Shown here one piece after another: positions 57,401 through 64,000 of a stretch of DNA of 64,000 nt (position 1 is its first letter; the number at the start of each line of letters is the position of its first letter). Made by a program: the position numbers and the translations under genes. Source of the stretch: Nematopogon swammerdamellus (Eukaryota; Arthropoda; Insecta; Lepidoptera; Adelidae); the NCBI GenBank assembly GCA_946902875.1, contig OX336340.1, forward strand, positions 169,501 to 233,500. The letters are read 5' to 3'. The notes under the pieces are model-generated. The model was given only the letters and a program-made list of their open reading frames with translations, had not been told where the DNA came from and made no database searches.

Positions 57401-59628
57401 CGCCCCTCGTGTTCCTCTCCAAGATTATTATACAGAAATTGTGGTCATTGAAGATTGGATGGGATGACCCCATTCCACATGACTTACTGAACCAGTGGAA
57501 CTCTATAAAGAATGAACTCAATCTGCTCACCCGTATCTCTATACCTCGACATTTTTCTTCAACAGAAGAGGCTGTGCGAGAGCTTCACGGCTTCTCAGAT
57601 AGTTCCCTCTCTGGCTTTGCAGCAGTCGTCTATCTGCGTGTTATTAAAAATGGCACCATCTCTACCCACTTGTTGATGGCAAAGTCCAAGGTAGCCCCGC
57701 TTAAACCCATCTCACTTCCTCGACTCGAGTTATGTGCAGCTGTAATGCTCTCTCAGCTTATGTCATACACAATCAAATTGTACACTACAAAAATAAAAAT
57801 TGATAAAATCCAGTGCTGGTCTGACTCTACTATAACTTTGCATTGGATTCGCTCTCATCCTAGTCGCTGGAAAATGTATGTAAGCAATAGAGTCAGCCTG
57901 ATCCACGACAACACTTCTCCAGACGTCTGGCGGCACGTTCGCTCAGAGGAAAATCCGAGTGATTGCGCAAGCCGTGGTCTAACACCCTCACAACTCGTTG
58001 CTTATTCACCATGGTGGAACGGCCCAACATTTTTGTATCAGCCCAATGGTGAGTGGAATTTTGCCGAACCACCCCTGCCCCTCGATCCTGACGACAAAAT
58101 TCTAGAGACGAAGTCGACCCCTCAACCACAGACACTTTTATTAACTGAAGGTGAGCCCAATTTGTTAGACAGAGTGTCGTCTCTGAATAAACTCAAACGC
58201 GTCACAGCATATTGTTTACGTTTCGGTTCTCCCAAATATCGAGCCATAATGAAAGGTTCCCCCGCTCTCACAGTTGTTGAATTAGACAATGCTTTGGCCA
58301 TCTGGATAAAATTAACTCAAGCTCAGTACTTCGCAAACGATATCTACCTCGTACAGGCAAACAAACAACCGTCTAATTCTCTTCGAAAGCTGTCTCCTTT
58401 CAATGATGAATTTAATATTTTAAGAGTCGGTGGACGTCTTCAAGCGTCTCAACTCAGTTCAGAGCAGCGTCACCCAGTGCTCTTGCCGAGTAACAGTCGA
58501 TTGACATATCTACTTGTCAAACATTTCCATGTCAATTTTGGTCACCCCGGACCGAATGCCTTATTGTCACTTTTGCAACGAAAGTTTTGGGTTCTTTCTG
58601 GTCGGCGAGTCGTTCGCACTATTGTTTTCCGATGCTCCAATTGTTACAGACTCCGTCCTCGTTTGCACACTCCAATCATGGGCCAGCTCCCAGAGGCCCG
58701 TGTGCAGCAGATCAAACCTTTCGCGAAGACCGGACTTGATTTTGCAGGTCCCCTATATGTTAAGACGTCAAATTTAAAAAGGGCCCCAAAATCAAAATGC
58801 TATATCTCCGTCTTCGTCTGTATGAGCACCAAGGCATGCCATCTGGAGTTGGTCAGTGAGCTGACTACTCACGCATTTCTTGCCGCTCTACAGCGTTTCG
58901 TATCGCGTCGTGGTCGATGTTCAGATTTGTACAGCGACCACGGAACCAACTTTGTTGGAGCTGATAGAGAACTCCGTCAAATTATCAAATCTCAAAATAG
59001 AGACCCTGCAATAGCCGATTATTGTAGCTCTCAAAATATCTCATTTCACTTCATTCCTCCACATGCACCCCACTTCGGGGGCTTATGGGAAGCGCTCGTC
59101 AAGTCGGTAAAAACTCATTTATCACGTGTCATAGGACAACAGATCCTCACATTCGAAGAATTATACACAGTTCTCACCAAGGTTGAGGCATGTCTAAATT
59201 CACGGCCAATCACGGCAATGAGTTCAGACCCAAGAGAATTATCTGCTCTCACCCCCGGACACTTTTTGACTATGGAACCGTTGGCTGCAGTTCCAGAGTC
59301 AAATTTTACAGAACTGAAGATTGGAACTCTAAAGAGATGGCAACTAGTCCAGAATCTGCATCAGTCATTCTGGGCTAGGTGGCACAAAGAGTACTTGAGT
59401 TCTTTGCAATCTCGACCCAAGTGGCATAAAGCTTCCGACAACCTTTCGGAAGGCATGCTCGTCGTTCTCAAGGAGGATAACTTACCTCCACTGTCCTGGC
59501 CGCTTGGTCGTATTGTCTCTACAATTGCTGGACCTGACAATATTGTCAGAGTCGTCGAAGTGCGCACCTCTACTGGTGTGTACAAGCGACCTGTAGTTAA
59601 GGTCGCCCCATTGCCCTACGCTAATTAA
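54409..59628 (+). CDS. BEL/Pao gag-pol polyprotein, intact
   Basis: An uninterrupted 1,739-codon frame. The gag-like part has the DUF1759-type region (LPHFSGEDVTAWVGYESIF, about 125-145), then zinc knuckles (CPACSQAHSLSKC at about 346, CFNCLATQHSIKNC at about 380). The aspartic protease is at ALLDTGSQCSFV (about 482). The reverse transcriptase has FDASCRS and YIDDVLAGSDS (catalytic aspartates at about 887-888). RNase H follows (HGFSDSS, CWSDSTITLHWIRS). The integrase has an H2C2-type zinc region and core residues in TGLDFAGPL (about 1441), YSDHGTNFVGA (about 1508) and GLWEALVK (about 1560). A DUF5641-type C-terminus (WQLVQNLHQSFWARW) ends the protein. I see no envelope gene. All key residues are present, so the element could be mobile; that is inference. 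Confidence 0.95.
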   Translation: MNANMPPLPSETAASYNKFRRICKLVSHLNSLTSYTVSRSLEVRHEISRFERTEDLFFQLCTNLSSSSSDTPPELVEVEKWFDTYRSNIFSLKEKMGSDANLNIKTDETTTEKINIKLPSIALPHFSGEDVTAWVGYESIFKSLVIDNKTLCDVKRLHYLRSSLSGEALQMIQHLPLTANNFEVAWSELKLRYANMRHIATTHYRRIANSSIENATPQSLSTFISSISDSVNALKALNFPTKEWSFLLLNIILDKLDIQTRRQFELLNQSDIPTYSELIEFLRKRAQALETAAPPVRPAAHPVRQAASTPSNYQSGAARKTPQSWSARNSHSLGAVTMLNTQPTRACPACSQAHSLSKCPAFLEMSPNERYDKAKQLRVCFNCLATQHSIKNCTSTYSCRSCNSRMHHSLLHFEKVENNRSPPTVVPSTPSSASAAPKESPSISSLSTQVRRTVLTSPHVLLATVLLRVRDGQGHYHDARALLDTGSQCSFVVNDFADKLKLKRRPGFTSIHGLSNLSLQVDGGAVDIAISPRSGHPVLKISAMCIQKITSELPHTPLPVSLWNHIIGLPLADPSFGIPAPISILLGSDILQQILLGGVKTGPPSTPMGLETIFGWALMGPTFDTTVPAQTHNVHSFHVSLDSIVQQFWKVEEPPEKNLPHPNDVKCEKYFTEHTVRDSTGRYSVALPFKNSPPNLGNSREVALKRFHSLERKFKANAVYKQDYVEFMENYLKNGYMSLCADTSLSSYYLPHHAVLKDSTTTKHRVVFDASCRSDNGNSLNDCLLSGPKLQKNIVDVIALFRLNEIALIADIRQMFLQINIQESHQKYQKILWRANENEPIGDYTLTTVTFGVTSSPYLAIRTLIQLAIDEKDKYPLAAPVLLDSTYIDDVLAGSDSVGNARKLVVDLNSLLNAGGFELRKWGSNRPECLDGVPSENKQPTNFSFNGDDHTYLKVLGVQWDPASDSFSYKTHYTNLVPTKRGILSDIARIYDPMGWITPLVFLSKIIIQKLWSLKIGWDDPIPHDLLNQWNSIKNELNLLTRISIPRHFSSTEEAVRELHGFSDSSLSGFAAVVYLRVIKNGTISTHLLMAKSKVAPLKPISLPRLELCAAVMLSQLMSYTIKLYTTKIKIDKIQCWSDSTITLHWIRSHPSRWKMYVSNRVSLIHDNTSPDVWRHVRSEENPSDCASRGLTPSQLVAYSPWWNGPTFLYQPNGEWNFAEPPLPLDPDDKILETKSTPQPQTLLLTEGEPNLLDRVSSLNKLKRVTAYCLRFGSPKYRAIMKGSPALTVVELDNALAIWIKLTQAQYFANDIYLVQANKQPSNSLRKLSPFNDEFNILRVGGRLQASQLSSEQRHPVLLPSNSRLTYLLVKHFHVNFGHPGPNALLSLLQRKFWVLSGRRVVRTIVFRCSNCYRLRPRLHTPIMGQLPEARVQQIKPFAKTGLDFAGPLYVKTSNLKRAPKSKCYISVFVCMSTKACHLELVSELTTHAFLAALQRFVSRRGRCSDLYSDHGTNFVGADRELRQIIKSQNRDPAIADYCSSQNISFHFIPPHAPHFGGLWEALVKSVKTHLSRVIGQQILTFEELYTVLTKVEACLNSRPITAMSSDPRELSALTPGHFLTMEPLAAVPESNFTELKIGTLKRWQLVQNLHQSFWARWHKEYLSSLQSRPKWHKASDNLSEGMLVVLKEDNLPPLSWPLGRIVSTIAGPDNIVRVVEVRTSTGVYKRPVVKVAPLPYAN

Positions 59629-59778
59629 TATTTACACTTGTTATATTGTATGTGTATATTCTATTTGTAATTTATGCATACATGTATACTAATATTATTT
59701 TGTTTGTATTTGTCCCCTGTATTCACAACTCAAATTTGTTTATTTTTTGCTGAATACGTGGATTCAGGGCCGGCAGGA

Positions 59779-60211
59779 TGTTCGGACTGGTTTATTTGCA
59801 AGTAAACAGATGGCGCTACTAGTGCTACCGAACTGCACTCTCACTGTTTTTTATATTTGTGTGTAAATACTCCTTACTGAAATTGTTTATCTTCTTGTTC
59901 GATTTAAAAAATATTGTTCCCACGTAGTCTCCACGTCGTTTTTTTTCTCGCTCTCCCATTAAAATCAAACGCCACACGCGAAGCAGTTCGAACCTATAAC
60001 AACCCGCTGTGTTCCGCCCCTATCGAGCCGGCTCTCCGTGTTTCCATTCCTTGTTAATTGCAAAAGAAAGAGCTGCTAGGCGCGAGTTTATGTGTGCGTT
60101 GGCTGAGAGCAAAGGAAGAACAGGTGAGTCCGATCTACTTGCTTGTCCTGAAAACTCACTCTGCATTCACGACATCTGGCAGTCTTCCAGATCAACCTAT
60201 GGTATTAAACA
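59779..60211 (+). repeat. BEL/Pao 3' LTR
   Basis: 433 bp, the same sequence as 53643-54075, followed by the ACCAC duplication and the resumed LINE. Confidence 0.95.
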
Positions 60212-60972
60212 ACCACCTTAAGAAGCGCCTGATTTTGTTTTGGATTGCGGGTTAACAGCGTAATATCATCCGCAAATGCCAGGATGGCCGCCATATATGT
60301 GTCTCCATATTTGAACCTGTATCCCCATTTGTTTTCTTTTACGACAAGCGTATCAATTAGAATGTTGATAACAATGTTAAATGTGACAGGAGAGAGGCAG
60401 CAACCCTGGAAAAGTCCTATGCCGTAACGAATTTCCGGTGTCTTCTCCGTTTCGCCTTTTACTTGTATTACAAAGGAAAGTTTTTTGTAGTAGGAGGCTA
60501 TTATATTACAGATCAGAGGTGGCACATTATACCACTCTAGCGCCTTTAATAGTAACTCATGGCGCACCGAACCGAAGGCGTTTTCAAAGTCTAACCACGT
60601 GGCAGTTAATTGTCTCTCATTCTTCCTTGCATCTCTAAGACATTCAGTCAGCAAAGAATTATGTTCGAGGCACCCTGCAACTCTTGGGAGAAAACCTTTC
60701 TGGTACTTCTTCGGTAAGTAGTCGTTGGTACACGTGTGTTTGAGTAGTCTGGCCTGTATAATGGAGAAGAATATTTTCGAAATTGTGTTCGTAAGGGCTA
60801 TAGGTCTAATATCCTTGGGATCAGTAACTTCTTTCTTTTTTGGTAGAAGAACAAACACGGCTTTACCAAGACAGTCTGGCACTTCTCTGTTCGTCCAAAT
60901 TCTTTTGTAGATGGTATACCGTTGGAAAGGGCGTAAACTAGCGAACTTTTTAAAGGAAAACGAAGCTTTCAA
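60205..60972 (-). CDS. RLE LINE: reverse-transcriptase part
   Basis: An open frame whose first about 20 codons are read from the host repeat arm and last two or three from the LTR. It shows RT blocks in order: VFVLLPKKKEV, PIALTN, WLDFENAFGSVRHELLLKAL, GLFQGCCLSPVTFN and AFADDITLL with the catalytic aspartates intact. It is cut by the BEL insertion at ACCAC (60,212-60,216). Confidence 0.87.
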   Translation of the reverse strand: MKASFSFKKFASLRPFQRYTIYKRIWTNREVPDCLGKAVFVLLPKKKEVTDPKDIRPIALTNTISKIFFSIIQARLLKHTCTNDYLPKKYQKGFLPRVAGCLEHNSLLTECLRDARKNERQLTATWLDFENAFGSVRHELLLKALEWYNVPPLICNIIASYYKKLSFVIQVKGETEKTPEIRYGIGLFQGCCLSPVTFNIVINILIDTLVVKENKWGYRFKYGDTYMAAILAFADDITLLTRNPKQNQALLKVVV

Positions 60973-61334
60973 TTGCTGTCAGTTTTTTTTTATGAATTAA
61001 GAAATTAAGATTCCGTCATATTTTTACTCGTCTTTGGGACTTTGGGAGATCATAAGTCCTTTTCATGGTATTAACTTCATCAATTATGATATTTTTCCTA
61101 GAACAACGATACATCGTAAAACCAAATACATTTTATTTCGTGCAGATATAATCATAAACAAAAAAGTTACAAGGGGTTAAAGCTGAGATTTTGGTAATTC
61201 TCAAATATAAAGAAAAAAAATCGTATCTCGATACCACGTGACACCAGACAAAAGGTGTCATAGGTCAAAACGTTGCAAATGACCCCACTTACCTAAAAAA
61301 AAAATTTGTCGGTCCATTTGCCGAACACCCTGTA
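60911..61334 (-). repeat. TACAGGGTGTTCGG repeat, right arm, split by a LINE
   Basis: The reverse complement of the left arm, ending CCTGTA at 61334. The arm is cut at TACCAT (60911-60916) by the RLE LINE and resumes beyond that LINE at about 51,864 (TACCATACAAATC on minus). Confidence 0.88.
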
Positions 61335-61339
61335 TAAGC

Positions 61340-63180
61340 ATTTCATTTTGTAATAATTGCCCCGGACAGAGCAAATTGTACGCGTTCCTTAGTACCTTAT
61401 TTACTGTTTATTTTATTCATAATTTTTTTTTTATCTACGCTTTGAAAGATCCTTTTCATCGATGTACTACTTGACCTGTTAACTGTTATTAATTCAACTT
61501 CGTATTTGCGGCGCTAATAACTGACGCCTGATATAAGAAGGCTGTGACAGACGGACGAACGGGCGGATGGACAGACACCTGATCGATTTTATAAGGCTCC
61601 CTCTGTCAACGATGCTGACCTAGCTACGGAACCCTCAGAAGGTACACCATAATGCTGTTTTGTAATAGATCACATCGCGTGGGTGTCGGCCTTGCGTCAT
61701 CGGCGGGACCGGCGGCGGCGGCGCTGCGGCGACGCCGTCGTCGGTCCCGAAGCTTAGTTCGTCCATAGAGGGCGGCCGCCCTGCTGCTGAGTGAAGTTAG
61801 TATATACATGTAAGTATATACACGTGAACACAAACCGCACACCACGTAATGTACGGAGAAAGAGCTGAAATCTCGGCGCCGCGGTTTTCTTATTTCGTCA
61901 CATTCCAGCGTGGGTAAGAAATAGTTGGGACTGCAAGATGCGAGCCAGCTCGGAGCGGCGGGGCGGGGCGGCGACGATCGATGGGGCGGGGCGGTGCGTG
62001 CGTGTCCTCGTGACCTACTTCCTGTACGCACCGAGCGCTTGCCCGCAAGGTCGCCGAGGCTCACCGCTCCGCAGCCTCGCGCCACCACCGCGCGTCTGCT
62101 CGCCCTCGCCCGCACACGCCCTCATCAAGCTTATACTCTTACAAGTATTCATATTTGTCAAAGGATCTTACTTCTAACGCTATAAAGAAATATAATTGGG
62201 CATTCACAGCCTGCTTGCCCAATTTCTATAGTATATTTCCGTCCGCAACCACTCAAAGCAATAATCCATTTAGAGGACATCAAAGGGCCATTTAGAGTTC
62301 CTCGCCCTTGCTACGGAGCGTGCGGTGCGGTGGGGTGGGAGGGAAGCGGCGCGGGGGGAGGGGGGGGATCCCGCCAGTGCAGCGTACCTCACCATCCAGC
62401 GGGGGTAAGTGGCATACTTACTTACACAACGACGGGGACAATGCTACCATACTAAAAGGAGACGAGTAGGGCAACTGTAGCCCGTTTTTTAAATACCTAC
62501 GCTGCGCCGCCGCACAGTGGTCTGGAAATCGAGCTCCATAGACATAGAACCTTAATGTCAGGAATAAAAATAAAAACAAATTTAATGTCTCTGGTATACC
62601 TCCCTTTATTTCATATTATAGTATGAAGGGTATAAGTAGCTCCACGAGTGAGAAAAAAAAAGTTTTGTTTTTTTTTGTATGGAAGAAAACACTTAAAGTA
62701 ATTTTTTTTTTAACTGAATGAAACTGAAGGGCTGGTGCTCACATCTTCTATTGCACCTTACACGGCGATCAAGATGACATACAATTCCTTCACCTTTCGG
62801 TGCCTATTTGCGCGTAGCAAACGTTTGAAATTTGGAATTTTCGATAAATTATTTTTTAAACCTTAGTCGTAATTTAATGAAGTTGCCTATCGCTTTGAAT
62901 ATGAAAATACTTTTCTCATGTTATTATTGTACTGAGTAGTACTGACAGTACAGTAATTAACCATATTTTATAGTAAACACAGCGTAGCCTGTTAAAATTA
63001 TAAGAATAACATACAACACACACAAGCGAGCGACAACTAATTAACGAGTTAGTGAAAACCGTTTTTTCCACTCGCAGCGCGTACTAATTCCCAACAAATA
63101 ACCAGTCCCATGCCTTCTTAGTTTCAGCGAAATTATTTCATTAGCTTTTAGCACTTGTGCGCTAACAACTATACTTATTA
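61340..63180. other. Mixed flank: GC-rich block 61,680-62,120 and AT-rich DNA
   Basis: 61,545-61,640 is the reverse TCCGTA/TCTG repeat. The GC-rich block and another at 62,290-62,400 could be a promoter or first-exon region of syd-1, but no splice-consistent exon is supported. The rest is AT-rich without genes. Confidence 0.35.
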
Positions 63181-63188
63181 CATTCTAT

Positions 63189-63587
63189 TTGTTTTCGTGC
63201 TATGATGGAAGGTTTTGGTACCAATTTGGACATTTCGTGTTTGTGGCAAATAATAGTTGTTTCTCACAGCCCAGGGCGTTGTTTGAAGTTTTTAGGAGTG
63301 CCCTTGATCTGTCAGAAAGTGAAAAGAAAGAACTGAAACCATTCTGTCAGACTTATGTGTGTTCGTTGAGGAACAAATGGATCTCGTGTAATCGCACAAG
63401 ACATGAATTCACGAAGAAGTACGAGACGTGGCTGCAAGAAAACATAAAATGGCCTGAGTTCATGAGGGAAAAGATGACACGTTCTTTAGTGTCAGTAGAG
63501 CGGCAACCATGTTCCAGTGACTTCGGTTCTCATGAACTCAGGCCATTTTCTAAATTCTATAATGCCAAAGTTTATGTTAAAGTCTGA
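63189..63587 (+). CDS. Unidentified 132-codon ORF
   Basis: The frame includes LSESEKKELKPFCQTYVCSL, NKWISCNRTRHEFTKKYETW and FMREKMTRSLVSVERQPCSS, a charged, helix-prone composition unlike chance AT-rich translation. RNKWxxxNRT-like phrases occur in insect transposon-associated proteins I cannot name with certainty. No splice sites are evident. It could be a TE remnant or a host exon. Confidence 0.35.
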   Translation: MFSCYDGRFWYQFGHFVFVANNSCFSQPRALFEVFRSALDLSESEKKELKPFCQTYVCSLRNKWISCNRTRHEFTKKYETWLQENIKWPEFMREKMTRSLVSVERQPCSSDFGSHELRPFSKFYNAKVYVKV

Positions 63588-63597
63588 GTTTATGTGT

Positions 63598-63740
63598 TCA
63601 CTGTTGGACATACGCCTCTCCAATTTCCTCTAGTCCTCCCGGCTTTAAGCTGTTCGGAACCATTGATTGCCTGCGACGTACTTGATGTCGTCGTCTCGCA
63701 CTCCGTCTCAGTGTCCACAACCACCAGTGCAGGATGCGTT
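63598..63740 (-). mobile_element. RTE-type LINE 3' fragment
   Basis: CACTGTTGGACATACGCCTC and the CGACGTACTTGATGTCGTCG stretch match 20,432-20,530. It is heavily decayed. Confidence 0.65.
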
Positions 63741-63876
63741 CACTTCAATATAATACAACAATATTAATATTTATACTGTTCCGGTCATTTCCGAAAGTAC
63801 AATGTTTAAAATTTAAAAAAAAAAAACTAAATGGGCAGGACAGACGAGCGATGGTACCTCGCTTTGTCAGCCTCGG

Positions 63877-64000
63877 TAGCTCAGTGGAGGGGTCGGTCGA
63901 CTGTTGTTAAGCAACGCTGAGCGCGGTCATAATTATATTATGTAAATAGTTCGTGTTTTATGTCCAGTTCAGTGTAGCCGACATGAAATGAAGGGAGGCA
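63877..64000 (+). mobile_element. 5S-type SINE, start; runs off the window
   Basis: The head CTCGGTAGCTCAGTGGAGG and GTTAAGCAACGCTGAGCGCG is present, then a gap relative to the full copy, then the body (TCCAGTTCAGTGTAGCCGAC). This gives an independent second view of the 5S-like head. Confidence 0.75.

Larger units (their letters stand above)
53643..60211 (+). mobile_element. Complete BEL/Pao LTR retrotransposon
   Basis: Two 433-bp LTRs (53643-54075 and 59779-60211) begin TGTTCGGACTGG and end ATTAAACA. I see no difference between them. ACCAC flanks both sides (53638-53642 and 60212-60216), a 5-bp duplication. One ORF fills the interior. TGGTCCTTCAGAG directly after LTR1 is the expected place for the primer-binding site, and a G-rich CAGGGCCGGCAGGA precedes LTR2. 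Identical LTRs mean a recent insertion. Confidence 0.96.
51865..60910 (-). mobile_element. RLE-type (R2/R4-like) LINE, split by a BEL/Pao element
   Basis: The 5' part at 60,972-60,217 encodes reverse transcriptase (DCLGKAVFVLLPKKKEVTDP, DIRPIALTN, LDFENAFGSV, FQGCCLSPVTF, LAFADDITLL). The rest at 53,637-52,035 has the thumb, a CCHC-like CPSCKEFVGTAKHLLCGC and an endonuclease-like RPDILIF...VVLVELTVPWE (PD-xLTVPWE, the restriction-like nuclease of R2/R4-type LINEs). The 5' end is truncated in the reverse transcriptase. TACCAT at both ends is the likely target duplication. Removing the BEL insert and one ACCAC appears to restore the frame across the join. Confidence 0.87.

Noticed and set aside
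61624..62115. 163-codon GC-rich minus-strand frame as syd-1 first exon
   Set aside because: Composition alone explains it; no conserved motif or donor matching the phase of exon A.

Overview
The window is nuclear DNA from an insect, most likely a lepidopteran. Two split genes with GT-AG (and two GC-AG) introns lie head-to-tail on the minus strand. They sit in a dense bed of LINEs, SINEs, MITEs, a BEL/Pao LTR element and a mariner copy. The lepidopteran call is an inference from familiar interspersed repeats, such as the RTE-type 3' ends reading CTGCTGGACATA and the TCCGTA...TCTGTCTGTC repeats. The protein families alone only say insect.

Gene 1 (878-22,053, minus) is a TRABD/TraB-family gene. 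Eight exons join without a frame error, from the ATG at 22,053 to a donor at 878. The C-terminal exon(s), expected to hold the membrane anchor, lie off the left edge. Its 12.2 kb intron 3 is filled by an 11.1 kb interval with hAT-like ends and a perfect 8-bp target duplication (GGTTATAC). That interval holds a LINE graveyard, long inverted AT-rich arms and perfect palindromes.

Gene 2 (26,532-45,012, minus) is the insect orthologue of syd-1/RhoGAP100F, a presynaptic-assembly scaffold with PDZ, C2 and RhoGAP domains. Twenty-one exons can be chained in phase (4,035 nt, 1,344 codons plus stop). The N-terminal exons lie upstream of 45,012 and were not found.

The right third (46.3-61.3 kb) is a nest of mobile elements. 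Two inverted copies of a TTATACAGGGTGTTC repeat flank an RNase H-type LINE, a deleted mariner and a restriction-like-endonuclease (RLE) LINE. The RLE LINE is itself split by a BEL/Pao retrotransposon with 433-bp LTRs that look identical and an uninterrupted 1,739-codon ORF. From 61.3 to 64.0 kb there is little recognisable beyond GC-rich sequence, one unidentified ORF and repeat fragments.

The most unusual signal is that five exons of the two genes carry tandem arrays whose repeat unit includes the exon's 5' splice site (137 bp x12, about 138 bp x3-4, 159 bp x7, 59 bp x9, about 176 bp x4). In the C2-domain exon of syd-1 all seven 159-bp units stay in frame with no stop and each carries its own donor. 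Alternative donor choice could therefore add 0 to 6 copies of a 53-residue half-C2 module, unless the array is an assembly artefact.
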